Source: Leifsonia sp. Root227 (GTDB lineage: Bacteria; Actinomycetota; Actinomycetes; Actinomycetales; Microbacteriaceae). From it: a stretch of 64,000 nt of DNA. The notes beneath the pieces were generated by a model, which was given only the letters and a program-made list of their open reading frames with translations, ran no database searches and was not told the origin of the DNA. Both the position numbers and the translations under genes were made by a program. Positions 41,401 through 51,044 of this stretch are shown here, piece by piece (positions within the stretch are counted from its first letter, which is position 1; each line of letters starts with the position of its first letter). The stretch covers positions 62,001-126,000 of the forward strand of contig NZ_LMIO01000003.1 in assembly GCF_001428745.1 (NCBI RefSeq), in the 5' to 3' direction.

Positions 41401-44400
41401 GTGATTCGTCGCGCCTTCCGTCATGCTCGAAATCCGTTCAGCAGCTCCACAGCAAAGCATCGAGACAGCAGCGCTCTCGCCTTCGGGCGACTGAAGCGCC
41501 TCGGTGCGGTCTCCGTGGCACTCGTCGTCGCCCTCGTCGGCGGCAGCGTGGTCGCGGGGCCGGCGTTCGCGGCGACCGCATCCCTCACCGTCGACAAGTC
41601 CGTCGACGGCAAGGCTGCGGTCGCCGTGACGAACGGGTCGGAGTTCACTTACACGGTGATGGTCGGCTGCGACGACAACGACTGCGTCGACGCCAAGCTG
41701 GTGGATGCGCTCCCCGCCCAGTTCGCCGGGTTCAGCATCCTGGAGACCAGCGTCTCCCCGAGCTCGAAGCCGTTCACCAAGACGCTCACCGGGTGCACGA
41801 ACACTGTCACCTCGTCGTGCGTCCTCACCGTGCTCTTCACCGACACGGTCGCCGGCGGCGTCGGGATCCCGGCAGGCGGCACGTACCGCGTGACGGTGAC
41901 CATGAAAGCGCCGCAGAACCTCGCGCCCGACTGGGCGTACAACGGCGTCGCGGTCACGAACACTGCACTCGGCACGTCGTCGACAGCACCGGATGCGCGT
42001 GGCTCCGCCGACGTGACCGTGAACATCCCGGTCTCCGTGGACGAGAAGGTCGGGAAGACCTGGGCCCCTGCGAACCAGCAGTTCGCGCCTGGCGCGACCT
42101 CGACCATCACCCTGACCAGCCAGAACACCTCGAACGTTCCGGCTGAGAAGCTCGCCGTGCAGGACCCGACCACCGCCCAGGACGGTGCAACGGGCCTCGA
42201 CACGTCCAACCCGTTCGCGATCGTCGACTTCGCCGGCTTCGGCGCTGTGAGTCTTCCGGCGGGCGCCGACCTGGTCCAGGTCGACGCATATGTGTACGAC
42301 AGCGGCTCCAACGCCTGGAAGTGGCAGACCGGCCCTCCGACCTCCGCCGCCGACATCCAGCTTCCCGCCGGCATCGCCCAGGCAGACGTGGCCGGCCTCC
42401 GGTTCAGCTACACCAGCAGCACCGGCGCCACGATCGCCGCGAACGGCGCACCAGGCAGCGTCGGCATCGCCGTCGCGCAGCGCGCAGACAACCGCATCAC
42501 CTCCGCATCCCTGGTGGGTGGTGCGACCGTCACCAACAGGGTCACAGGCACCGTCACCGTTCCCGGCAAGCCGGAAGTCTCAAAGACTGCGCAGGCACCG
42601 TTCACCATCGGCGGCCTGAACGTCGTCGTCAGCGCTGGGAAGACCATCGCGCCCAGCCGCATCCCCGCCGGCACCACAGCGACCGCCTCGATCACGGGCA
42701 AGAACGACTCGAACGGCCCGCTCACCTCGCTGACCCTCGGCGACCGCGACTTCTTCACCGCCTCGCTCGGCTTCGGCGGCTTCGCGGCGCCGCTGTCGTA
42801 CCCGTCCGGTGCGACGGGCGCATCCGTCGTCTGGTTCTACTCCGACGGCAGCAGTGCCGCGGTTCCGTTCCTCGACGGCGCGACACCCGTTCCTCCCGCC
42901 GCTCCCAGCGGAGCCCACCTCACCGGCCTCGATCTGACGTACACCGGTTCCGTCGCGGTCGGCGCCATCGCAAGCGCGCAGTTCCTGATCGCCCCCGCCG
43001 CCGACTACGTCGCCGAGAGCGACAGCCCCGCGGACGTGACGAACACTGTGAAGGTCACCGGCACGAACCCGGCGGGAACAGCGAGCAAGACAGCGACGGC
43101 GCCCCTCAAGATCTTCTACCCGGAGATCTCGCTGAAGCTGGCGAAGTCGATCTCGCCGTCCGGCGCCGTGTCCCCTGGCTCGACCGTCGTGGCCAAGCTC
43201 CCGGCGACCACGTCCACGGACTCCGCGTACGTGCGGCCGAACACCATCGTGGTCGAGGACGCCTGGCGTCAGGGAACGGCCAACGACTTCTACAACGCGT
43301 TCAATCCGATCGCGATCGCTCCGACGCAGGTGCCGCTCGGCTCGACGATGACCGTCGAGTACTCGACGGACGGCGGCACGACATACACGGTCCTGACCGT
43401 GGTGGATGCGACGGCCGCCGCCCAGAACTACAGCGCCGCCCTTCCCGCCGGACTCGTCGGCAGCATAACCGGCCTGCGCTTCACCTTCGCCAACCCGGCC
43501 GGCTTCGCGCAGGGGACGACGGTGAGCCCGAACGTCACCGCCCAGGCGCGAGCCGACCTGCGCGACGGCACAGGCACGACGTCGGTCGCCGACGCCGCAG
43601 CAAGCACCTACCAGAACCAGGCGAAGTCGCACGCGTCCGGCGTCATCACCGGTGCGCCTCCCGTCGTGAGCGACGTGTTGACCGCGAACGCCAACGCCGC
43701 CATCAGGAGCACGAGCGGAACCGGCTCGCTCGCCACCGCCAAGAAGTGGACGAAGCAGGATCTCACCGGCGACCTGACAGAGCTGCCGTCGCAGTCCGGT
43801 CAGCGGGCAGGCACCGTGCTCTCCTGGGGTGTCACGGACACCGGGTACAGCTCTGTGACGATCTCCGACCCCGCGTCGAACGAGACCGACCCGTCGCAGA
43901 CCGTGTTCCAGGCGTTCGACCTGGTGCGGATCGCGCCGGTCAGCTTCGCCTCCCAGCCCCTGCTGAAGTGGGATGCGGTCACCGAGGTCTGGCTGTACCA
44001 CGACAACGCATGGAACCTGGTGGCTGCTCCCGGCGGCACCTGGATGAACGGCACCGGCTTCAAGGGATACGACCTGAGCCAGACCGAGTTGCGCGACACC
44101 ACCGGCGTCCGCATCACCGTCGCCCCGAACGACGCAGCCCGCGCAACGTCCACCGACCCGAGTGCTCCTCCGGTCGGCTCCGGCATCGCGACCGTCGCTT
44201 TCGGTCAGTCGCGCAGCTTCGGCCTGGTCTGGCAGCTCCGCAACCTGCAGCGCGACCCCGCCGACCTCGCTCACCCGTTCGCGACCGCGAACACGGTGTT
44301 CAACGACCCGACCGCAGGCACCGTCTGGAACCGCAGCTCGGCCTCCGGCGTGCACAACGGGACGCCGGTCGGCCCGGTGAACGCCGCGGACAACATCGCC

Positions 44401-47400
44401 CTGATCGACCAGCCGCCGCTGGTGGACGTCGCGAAGACGAGCGAGCACACGACGATGGTCGTTCCGAAGGCAGGCGACGTGGATGCGGGGGACTACCCGC
44501 GCAACGACTTCACCATCACGGCCACGAACGCCGCAGCAGCCCGCGCCTCGTACATCAGAGTGACGGACCCGTCGCCGTGCGACAGCGCATCCATGGGTGA
44601 CTGCCTCTCCGCTGCGAACGCCTGGGCGACCGACCCGTTCGCGGGTGCGAGCTACAGCGCGGCCAGCCCGTTCGAGCGGCTGAATCTGACGAAGATCGCG
44701 TTCGCCATCCCGGCAGGTCAGGTCGACCCTTCCGAGTCGCGGGTGACGCTGTGGCACCGAGCGGCAGACGGCACGCTCAGCACCACGTCGATCCCGATGA
44801 TCCAGGCCGTGGTGCTGCAGGCAGCCGACCTCGTGGATGTGGTCGGCGTCAGCGTCGTCTACCAGGGCACGGACCCCGCGGCGGACGGCGGGTCGATCGC
44901 CGGCGGTCAGAAGCTCTCGATGATCCTGAGCACGCAGGTGCGGGTGACTCAGCGCAGCGTCCCCTCAGCGGAGGTGAAGGCGTTCCGTGTCGACAACTAC
45001 GCCTTCGCGCAGGGCTACGACCCCGTGCTCTACCCGACCGGCCAGGGCTCGCAGCCGAGCGACAGCGACAACGCCGGCCTGACGCTCACGACCGCCACGC
45101 TCGACGTGCAGGCGTCGAAGAGCTTCTCGACGCCGTCCGTGCTGGAGAAGGACAGGCACGCACCCGTCGCCGTCACGCTCACCGCGAACCAGGGTCAGGC
45201 GACCGCCGCGACGCACCAGCTCACCATCGCGGATGTCGACCAGGCGTTCTGGAACGAGTTCGCGCTCACCGGCCTTGCCGCGGGCGACGTCGCGCTGCCG
45301 GCAGGGGCCGATCAGGTACGGGTGGATGTGCAGACGGGAGGGACAGCCACCTGGATCACCGGCACGACCGCCGCGACGGCCTCGCTGCCGACGACCGCCG
45401 TCGACCAGATCACAGGCATCCGGTTCGTGTTCAGCCGGGCGGACGGCGGACTGTTCAGCCGCAGCACGATCCCGGCGAACTTCACCGCAAGCGCCGTCCT
45501 GCACGTGCAACTGCGGGATGCGGCACGCGACGGTTCCGCGATCGTCTTCCCGAGCACGGTGGCGGACACCGTGACGGCTCTGACGCACCGCACGGACAAC
45601 CCCGCCGTGTACGCGGACAGGACGGACGACGCCTCCGCGAGCATCGCCCTGCTGACCGGAACGCACAACCTCGACGTCTCGAAGACGCCGGAGAACGGCG
45701 TGCACACGGTGAGCGTCGGCGACCCGAACGTCTGGACGCTGACCTTCGCCAACACCGGCACAGGCTTCGTCGACGTCACGAAGCTCGTCGACACCCTGCC
45801 GAGCTCGCTCGTCTGGGACGGCGAGGCTCCGACGTACGCGACGACGCCGGGCGGAACGCTCTCCGTCACCCCGGCGGCCGCCCTCGACCCCGCGACGGGA
45901 GAGCTCATCCTCACCTGGCCTGCCGGTGGTGCGCGGATGTCTCCTGGCGAGCGGTTCACCGTGCAGCTGAACCTCGTGCTGCAGCCGGGACTCACCGGCT
46001 CGCAGCAGGCGGTCAACCAGTTCTCCGTCAGCACGGCGCAGACCCTGGATGCGTGCACGAACACCTCGGGCAACGGCCAGGGAGTGCTCTCCGGCCTCGC
46101 GGCCGACGCCTGCGGCACGAGCAACTACGTACAGCCGATCTCCGGCCCGTCGCTCTACACGAGCAAGGGCGTGAAGGGTGACGTGGTCGACGGCATCGTC
46201 ACGGGCGCGGTCAACGTGACCAACTCCGGCGCCACCTGCGCCCCGGATGCGGACGGATACTACGTGTCCCCGTGTGCGGCGAACACCGTGGTCGGCGGAA
46301 CGGACCAGTGGCGGCTGCGCGCGATCAACAGCGGCACGGTGACGTACGACGCGCTCGTGTTCGTCGAACCGCTCCCGACGCCCGGCGACCGGATGCTCGC
46401 CACCGGCTCCAGCCGCGGCTCCACCTACCGCCCGGTCTTCGACCCCGCATTCGGACTCGTCGCCGACGCGCCGGTCGGCACGACCACCACCTGGGAGGTC
46501 ACGACCGCGCCGGACGTCTGCGTCGGCGCTGGGGCGACGGCCTGGCCGAGCGACCCGACCTGTTCTGCGAACCCCGTCGCGTCCGAGTGGACGCCGTCCA
46601 CCGCGTTCACCGGCGACTGGTCGGCCGTGACCGGCATCCGCGTGACGCTCGACTTCACCACGACGGCGGCAGGCACGCTGGCGCCCGGTGCCACCGTCGG
46701 CGCGACGTACCGCACGATCAACCGCCCGGCGACGGCCGCGGCTCCGGATGGGGCTCCCGTCTCGATCGCGTCCGGCGCTTCGTACGCGTGGAACCAGTTC
46801 GGTGCGACGGCAGCGCTGACCGGCGGAGGGACGGTGCGCCGTGCTCCCGTGAAGGCCGGCGTGACGATCGTCACCGGTCCGCTGCAGGTCGACAAGGTCG
46901 TCACAGGGTCGGCGGCAGCCGCAGCACCGGCCGAGTTCCTGGCCGACGTGGTCTGCACGGTCGCCGGGGCGCCCGTCGATCTCGGAACCGCCGCTCAGCT
47001 CTCGCTCGCGACCGCGACCGGGCTCACCGCCCGCATCGACGGCATCCCGCTCGGCGCAGACTGCACGGTAGCCGAGCACGGAGCACCGGGTAGCTACGGA
47101 GAGGCCGATCGCTCGATCTCGGCGGGCACGATCCACATCCTGTCCACCGAGCAGGCAGGCGCTGTCCCCGCCGATCAGACGACAACGATCACGAACACCT
47201 ACGAATTCGGGGCGCTGTCGATCGGCAAGACGGCCAAGGCCCTGAGCGTCATGGAGAAGGACGCGGTCGAGTACACGATCACCGTCGCCAACCAGGGCGC
47301 GCTCGACGCGACGGCGTTCACCGTCACGGACACGCTGCCGACCGGATCGACCTTCGTCTCGGCCGACCAGGGCGGCACGGAGAGCAACGGTGTGGTGAGC

Positions 47401-47832
47401 TGGCCGATCGCGCTGCTGAAGCAGGGCGCATCCGTCGACCTGCACGTCACGCTCACCTTCGCGAAGGCGGGAACGTACGCCAACATCGCGACCGTCAGCA
47501 CGCCGCCTGTCGGACCGTGGAAGCCGCCGACGACGGACGGAACGTGCACGGGCAAGCCGGACGCCGCCTGCTCGCAGGTCGTCGTGAACAAGCCGGTCGA
47601 CCCGTCGGGACCCGGCGAGCCGGGCGGCCCAGGCACGACGCCGACGCCGAAGCCGACTCCCGACCCGACGTTCACCACCGCCCCTGCGCCCGGCCCTGGC
47701 GCGACCTCGGCGGCAGGCGGCCTGGCCGCGACAGGCTCGGCAGGCGACTACCTCCTCGTCGCCGCCTGGGGAGCGCTGCTGATGCTGATCGGCGCGGCCT
47801 TCGTCGCCCGCCGCAGGCGCGGCAGGGCGTAG
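41401..47832 (+). CDS. Giant LAxTG-anchored surface protein with DUF11/DUF5979 domains
   Basis: A 2143-residue exported protein. The long N-terminus carries a signal peptide (LGAVSVALVVALVGGSVVAGPAFA, about 38-62). Some 1750 residues of repeated beta-sandwich domains follow, with recurring TNT and D-x-L-P motifs as in DUF11. Then come a DUF5979 domain (about 1824-1936, QVDKVVTGS to TITNTYEFG), a DUF11 domain (about 1937-2036, VTDTLPTGSTFVSADQGG), a Pro/Thr wall spacer, LAATG (2108-2112), a membrane helix and ARRRRGRA. It should be sortase-linked and form an adhesin or stalk. The GTG start lacks a visible ribosome site and may be uncertain by a few codons. No sortase gene is in the window. Confidence 0.9.
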   Translation: MIRRAFRHARNPFSSSTAKHRDSSALAFGRLKRLGAVSVALVVALVGGSVVAGPAFAATASLTVDKSVDGKAAVAVTNGSEFTYTVMVGCDDNDCVDAKLVDALPAQFAGFSILETSVSPSSKPFTKTLTGCTNTVTSSCVLTVLFTDTVAGGVGIPAGGTYRVTVTMKAPQNLAPDWAYNGVAVTNTALGTSSTAPDARGSADVTVNIPVSVDEKVGKTWAPANQQFAPGATSTITLTSQNTSNVPAEKLAVQDPTTAQDGATGLDTSNPFAIVDFAGFGAVSLPAGADLVQVDAYVYDSGSNAWKWQTGPPTSAADIQLPAGIAQADVAGLRFSYTSSTGATIAANGAPGSVGIAVAQRADNRITSASLVGGATVTNRVTGTVTVPGKPEVSKTAQAPFTIGGLNVVVSAGKTIAPSRIPAGTTATASITGKNDSNGPLTSLTLGDRDFFTASLGFGGFAAPLSYPSGATGASVVWFYSDGSSAAVPFLDGATPVPPAAPSGAHLTGLDLTYTGSVAVGAIASAQFLIAPAADYVAESDSPADVTNTVKVTGTNPAGTASKTATAPLKIFYPEISLKLAKSISPSGAVSPGSTVVAKLPATTSTDSAYVRPNTIVVEDAWRQGTANDFYNAFNPIAIAPTQVPLGSTMTVEYSTDGGTTYTVLTVVDATAAAQNYSAALPAGLVGSITGLRFTFANPAGFAQGTTVSPNVTAQARADLRDGTGTTSVADAAASTYQNQAKSHASGVITGAPPVVSDVLTANANAAIRSTSGTGSLATAKKWTKQDLTGDLTELPSQSGQRAGTVLSWGVTDTGYSSVTISDPASNETDPSQTVFQAFDLVRIAPVSFASQPLLKWDAVTEVWLYHDNAWNLVAAPGGTWMNGTGFKGYDLSQTELRDTTGVRITVAPNDAARATSTDPSAPPVGSGIATVAFGQSRSFGLVWQLRNLQRDPADLAHPFATANTVFNDPTAGTVWNRSSASGVHNGTPVGPVNAADNIALIDQPPLVDVAKTSEHTTMVVPKAGDVDAGDYPRNDFTITATNAAAARASYIRVTDPSPCDSASMGDCLSAANAWATDPFAGASYSAASPFERLNLTKIAFAIPAGQVDPSESRVTLWHRAADGTLSTTSIPMIQAVVLQAADLVDVVGVSVVYQGTDPAADGGSIAGGQKLSMILSTQVRVTQRSVPSAEVKAFRVDNYAFAQGYDPVLYPTGQGSQPSDSDNAGLTLTTATLDVQASKSFSTPSVLEKDRHAPVAVTLTANQGQATAATHQLTIADVDQAFWNEFALTGLAAGDVALPAGADQVRVDVQTGGTATWITGTTAATASLPTTAVDQITGIRFVFSRADGGLFSRSTIPANFTASAVLHVQLRDAARDGSAIVFPSTVADTVTALTHRTDNPAVYADRTDDASASIALLTGTHNLDVSKTPENGVHTVSVGDPNVWTLTFANTGTGFVDVTKLVDTLPSSLVWDGEAPTYATTPGGTLSVTPAAALDPATGELILTWPAGGARMSPGERFTVQLNLVLQPGLTGSQQAVNQFSVSTAQTLDACTNTSGNGQGVLSGLAADACGTSNYVQPISGPSLYTSKGVKGDVVDGIVTGAVNVTNSGATCAPDADGYYVSPCAANTVVGGTDQWRLRAINSGTVTYDALVFVEPLPTPGDRMLATGSSRGSTYRPVFDPAFGLVADAPVGTTTTWEVTTAPDVCVGAGATAWPSDPTCSANPVASEWTPSTAFTGDWSAVTGIRVTLDFTTTAAGTLAPGATVGATYRTINRPATAAAPDGAPVSIASGASYAWNQFGATAALTGGGTVRRAPVKAGVTIVTGPLQVDKVVTGSAAAAAPAEFLADVVCTVAGAPVDLGTAAQLSLATATGLTARIDGIPLGADCTVAEHGAPGSYGEADRSISAGTIHILSTEQAGAVPADQTTTITNTYEFGALSIGKTAKALSVMEKDAVEYTITVANQGALDATAFTVTDTLPTGSTFVSADQGGTESNGVVSWPIALLKQGASVDLHVTLTFAKAGTYANIATVSTPPVGPWKPPTTDGTCTGKPDAACSQVVVNKPVDPSGPGEPGGPGTTPTPKPTPDPTFTTAPAPGPGATSAAGGLAATGSAGDYLLVAAWGALLMLIGAAFVARRRRGRA

Positions 47833-47854
47833 CGCGCAGCCTGAACGGCCGCTC

Positions 47855-47885
47855 GGACCGTGGGGTTACCATGACCCCACGGTCC
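47855..47885 (+). terminator. Hairpin after the surface-protein gene
   Basis: GGACCGTGGGG (47855-47865) pairs perfectly with CCCCACGGTCC (47875-47885) across nine bases. There is no U-tract. Confidence 0.65.
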
Positions 47886-47910
47886 GCGCAGTCGAGAGGG
47901 AGGCAGCGCC

Positions 47911-49104
47911 ATGAACCGAGCCGCAGGTGTCCGGCCGCTCCGGCGGAAGGCGATGCTCGTCGCCGCTGTCGTCGCCGTCGCAGGCGCGCTCGTCGCGTGC
48001 ACGGCGCCGGCGCCCGTGCCGCAGCCGACCGCGACCAGGACCCCCACTCCTCGGCCGTCGCCCACCACGAGCATCCCGGCCATCCCCGCCATCCCGTGGC
48101 AGCCGTCCGGGCAGACGACCGTGCTCGAGACCGGCCTGAACGCGCCGTGGTCGGTCGTGCCGCTCGCCAGCGGCTCCGCGCTCATCAGCGAGCGCGACAG
48201 CGGCACCGTGCTCGAACGGCTGCCGCAGGGCGGGATGCGCACCGTCGGCACCGTGCCGGGCGTCGTCCACTCCGGTGAGGGCGGCCTGCTCGGCCTGGCC
48301 GTGCAGAAGGAGTCTGCGCCGCGGTATCTCTACGCATATGAGACGACCTCCGATGACAACCGCGTCGTGCGGATGCCGTTGACCGGCGTGCCAGGCAGCT
48401 ACGCGATCGGCGCGCCGGAGAACGTCGTCACGGGCATCCCGAAGGCGTCCAACCACGACGGTGGACGCCTCGCCTTCGGGCCGGACGGGATGCTCTACAT
48501 CACCGCAGGCGACGCCTCCGACCCGGCGAACGCGCAGAACGTCGCGTCGCTGGGTGGCAAGATCCTGCGCGTCACGCCGGACGGCGGCGTCCCAGGCGAC
48601 AACCCGTTCCCCGGCTCGCCCGTCTGGTCGTACGGGCACCGCAACCCGCAGGGCATCGGCTGGGATTCGCACGGCACGATGTGGGCGAGCGAGTTCGGTC
48701 AGAACACCTGGGATGAGCTCAACATCATCACGCCGGGCGCGAACTACGGCTGGCCGAACGTCGAGGGCATCGGCGGAGAACCGAAATACACCGACCCCGT
48801 CTACCAGTGGCCGACCGACCAGGCGAGCCCGAGCGGGCTGGCCATCGTCGGCGACACGATCTTCATGGCGGGGCTCGGCGGCCAGCGGCTCTGGACGATC
48901 TGGTCGACCGCCGGTCGCGCGCCTGTGACCGTCGAACCGTTCTTCGACGGCGACTTCGGACGGCTGCGGGATGCTGTCGCGCACGGCGACACGCTGTGGC
49001 TGCTCACGAACAACACCGACGGCAGAGGCGACCCCCGCTCCGGCGACGACAAGCTGATCCAGGTCGCTCTGACGCCTGCCCAATCCGTCAAGCACCCCGG
49101 CTGA
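47911..49104 (+). CDS. PQQ-type glucose/sorbosone dehydrogenase-like lipoprotein
   Basis: A 397-residue exported lipoprotein: signal ending GALVAC (lipobox), a Thr/Pro linker (about 31-55), then a six-bladed propeller of the GSDH family with SGEGGLLGLAV, the catalytic-site segment SNHDGGRLAFGPDGMLYITAGDA, YGHRNPQGIGWDSHGTMWASEFGQNTWDELN and GANYGWPNVEG. The family includes soluble glucose dehydrogenases; substrate and PQQ use are not shown. GGGAGG precedes the ATG. It follows the surface protein after a hairpin. Confidence 0.9.
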   Translation: MNRAAGVRPLRRKAMLVAAVVAVAGALVACTAPAPVPQPTATRTPTPRPSPTTSIPAIPAIPWQPSGQTTVLETGLNAPWSVVPLASGSALISERDSGTVLERLPQGGMRTVGTVPGVVHSGEGGLLGLAVQKESAPRYLYAYETTSDDNRVVRMPLTGVPGSYAIGAPENVVTGIPKASNHDGGRLAFGPDGMLYITAGDASDPANAQNVASLGGKILRVTPDGGVPGDNPFPGSPVWSYGHRNPQGIGWDSHGTMWASEFGQNTWDELNIITPGANYGWPNVEGIGGEPKYTDPVYQWPTDQASPSGLAIVGDTIFMAGLGGQRLWTIWSTAGRAPVTVEPFFDGDFGRLRDAVAHGDTLWLLTNNTDGRGDPRSGDDKLIQVALTPAQSVKHPG

Positions 49105-49127
49105 TCGACGTGTCGCGTTAGTCTGGG

Positions 49128-49157
49128 ATGGTTACACGACCTGGAGCAGAACCCTGA
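49128..49157 (+). other. Nine-codon mini-ORF overlapping a possible CTG start
   Basis: ATG at 49128 reads M-V-T-R-P-G-A-E-P and stops at TGA 49155-49157, overlapping the proposed CTG of the TPR gene as CTGA. It is coding only if translational coupling is real. Confidence 0.3.
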
Positions 49158-49774
49158 GCATCATCCTCGGCTACGACCCGACCACCCTGCGCGAGCGCGT
49201 CGACCTGCGTGCGGCCGGCCTGAGGCTCGACGAACTCGGCGGCCTGCGCAGTCTCAGCGCGCTCAACGAGAAGACCGTGCTGCTGCGTCTGCTCGGCCGG
49301 CTGGACGAGGCGATGCAGGTCGGCAACGAGGCGGTGCGCCAGGCGCGGTTCACCGGCGACAGGGAGCAGCTGCTCGGAGCGCGCGTCCGCAGGGCGCAGG
49401 TCCTGCAGTTCCAGGGCAAGCTCGACGAGGCGATCACCGAGCTCACCGGATGCGTCGACGAGGCGCACGCGCACGAGTGGACGGCGCTCGAGGCGTTCGC
49501 CACCCAGAACCGCGGCAAGGCGTACTTCGACGCTGAGGACTACGACAACGCGCTCGCCGATGTGACGGCAGCGGTCTTCCTCCGGGAGAAGCTGGGGGCG
49601 TCGCCGAGCGACATCGAGAGCTCGCTGATCGCCGTCGCGGTGGTCAAGTCGTTCGCCGACGCACACCGCGGCGAGAAGGACGAAGCGGCAGCTGCGGCTT
49701 CGGAGCGGCGCGGCCCGGACGCCGCGAACCGCGCGCCGGAGCCGCAGGAGACCTCGCACGACGACGCGCGCTGA
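49154..49774 (+). CDS. Tetratricopeptide-repeat protein, apparent CTG start
   Basis: A 206-residue protein of helical TPR-like repeats (TVLLRLLGRLDEAMQVGNEAVRQAR, EQLLGARVRRAQVLQFQGKLDEAITEL, FATQNRGKAYFDAEDYDNALADVTAAVFLREKLG) with an Ala/Glu-rich tail; such proteins mediate protein contacts. The coding frame extends upstream of the first ATG/GTG (49277) through SIILGYDPTTLRERVDLRAAGLRLDELGGL, which looks genuine. The best start is CTG at 49154, with GGAG seven bases before it. A one-base sequencing error hiding a GTG is an alternative. The conservative start is GTG 49277 (165 residues). Confidence 0.7.
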   Translation: MSIILGYDPTTLRERVDLRAAGLRLDELGGLRSLSALNEKTVLLRLLGRLDEAMQVGNEAVRQARFTGDREQLLGARVRRAQVLQFQGKLDEAITELTGCVDEAHAHEWTALEAFATQNRGKAYFDAEDYDNALADVTAAVFLREKLGASPSDIESSLIAVAVVKSFADAHRGEKDEAAAAASERRGPDAANRAPEPQETSHDDAR

Positions 49775-49825
49775 GCACGGCTCCGTGTGCTCTCCCTGCC
49801 CTGGAAGGGCGGCGCGAAACGCGCG

Positions 49826-49891
49826 TAGGATTCTGGCATGAGTTGTCCGGCCGTCGAGCGCATCCACCCGGTGGTGGGCACTGATGGCTGA
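49826..49891 (+). promoter_or_regulatory. Leaderless 17-codon mini-ORF and promoter upstream of SprT gene
   Basis: TAGGAT (49826-49831), six bases, then an ATG at 49838 that reads MSCPAVERIHPVVGTDG and stops at 49891, overlapping the start of the SprT gene (ATG 49884) in another frame. It is a candidate leader peptide. Confidence 0.4.
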
Positions 49892-50390
49892 TCTGGAACG
49901 CGTCAGGCGCTGGGCGAACGCTCTGATCGCCCTCCACCTCGACCCGTCCGTGTGGACGTTCGACTTCGACAACGCGAAGACGCGTGCTGGCCTCTGCAAC
50001 TACACGGCGAAGCGCATCACGGTCTCCCGCTACCTGGCCGCCCGCTACGACGACGACGAGATCCACCAGATCCTGCTGCACGAGGTCGCGCACGCGCTCG
50101 CCGGCTCCCGCGCGGGGCACGGCCCTCGCTGGCGCGCGACCGCCATCGACCTCGGCTACGAAGGCAAGCGGCTGCACGGCGGAGCGATCGCGGACGACCT
50201 CGCGCCCTGGGTCGGCACCTGCCCGCGCGGCCACACGCACTACCGCTACCGCAAACCGGCGCGGGCGCTCGCCTGCGGTGCGTGCTCTCGCCGTTTCGAC
50301 GCGGCGAACCTCATCTCCTGGCAGCACCGCGAGGTCTCGGCGGCGCAGCGCCGCATGGCGGCGTCAGCGGCGAGCGAGCAGGGGCACTGA
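49884..50390 (+). CDS. SprT-like zinc metalloprotease-fold protein
   Basis: A 168-residue protein with the SprT signature: an N-terminal helix (LERVRRWANALIALHLDPSVWTFDFDNAKTRAGLCNY), the zinc motif HEVAHALAG in QILLHEVAHALAGSRAGHGPRW (about 74-95), and C-terminal Cys ligands (GTCPRGHTHYRYRK, ACGACSRRF). Relatives of the Spartan family cleave DNA-protein crosslinks; bacterial short forms are uncharacterised. GTGGTGGG lies five bases upstream of the ATG; the mini-ORF described above overlaps the start. Confidence 0.87.
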   Translation: MADLERVRRWANALIALHLDPSVWTFDFDNAKTRAGLCNYTAKRITVSRYLAARYDDDEIHQILLHEVAHALAGSRAGHGPRWRATAIDLGYEGKRLHGGAIADDLAPWVGTCPRGHTHYRYRKPARALACGACSRRFDAANLISWQHREVSAAQRRMAASAASEQGH

Positions 50391-50406
50391 GGGAGCTGGG
50401 GGAGGC

Positions 50407-51018
50407 CTAGGCGTCTGCCGCGGCGAGTCGCGCATCCAGGCCGGCCCGCACCTCCGGCCACTCCTCGTGCAGGATCGAGAACACCGCGGTGTCTCGCCAG
50501 GTTCCGTCTGCGCGCCGCTGCATGTGGCGGAGGACGCCCTCCGGCTTCGCACCGAGGCGTTCGATGGCCCGGCGCGAACGGGCGTTGAGCACGTCGGCCT
50601 GCAGCTTGATCCGCTCGAAGCCGTTGTCGAACGCGGTTCCGAGCAGCAGGCGCTTGGTCTCCGCGTTGACGCTGGTGCCCCAGACTTCCGGTGCGTACGC
50701 CGTCCAGCCGATGTGGGCGGACTCGTTCACGAGGTCGAAGTCGCCGAGCGTGGTCGTGCCGACGATGCGGTCGCCGTCGTTGCGCAGGCAGACCGCCGTC
50801 ACGTTGCCCGTGCCCCACTGCAGGTACTTCACGATGAACTCGTGCCATTCCTCGTAGGTGTCGCGGTATGCGGCCGGGCCGCCTCCCCAGCCGCCTGCGA
50901 AGACCTCCGGATGCCCGATGGCGTCGAACAGGTCGGGCAGGTCTTCGCGGCTGAGCGCCCGCAGGCGCACGACGCTGCCGTCGATGATGTGGGTCGGATC
51001 CGGGCGAGTGGCGGCCAT
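50407..51018 (-). CDS. GNAT-family N-acetyltransferase
   Basis: A 203-residue acetyltransferase of RimJ/RimL type: SVVRLRALSREDLPDLFDAIGHPEVF, GTTTLGDFDLVNESAHIGWTAYAPEVWGTSVNAETKRLLLGTAF (acetyl-CoA region about 94-137), and QADVLNARSRRAIERLGAKPEGVLRHMQ. The substrate is unknown. The ATG at 51018 has GATACT ending six bases upstream. It is divergent from the CGNR regulator, whose palindrome covers this promoter's -35 zone. Confidence 0.87.
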   Translation of the reverse strand: MAATRPDPTHIIDGSVVRLRALSREDLPDLFDAIGHPEVFAGGWGGGPAAYRDTYEEWHEFIVKYLQWGTGNVTAVCLRNDGDRIVGTTTLGDFDLVNESAHIGWTAYAPEVWGTSVNAETKRLLLGTAFDNGFERIKLQADVLNARSRRAIERLGAKPEGVLRHMQRRADGTWRDTAVFSILHEEWPEVRAGLDARLAAADA

Positions 51019-51030
51019 CCGCTCAGTATC
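51016..51030 (-). promoter_or_regulatory. Leaderless promoter of the GNAT gene beside CGNR
   Basis: On the minus strand GATACT (51030-51025), six bases, then ATG at 51018. The -35 zone falls at about 51048-51053, inside the CGNR-side palindrome. Confidence 0.6.
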
Positions 51031-51044
51031 CCATCCGGCACCGC

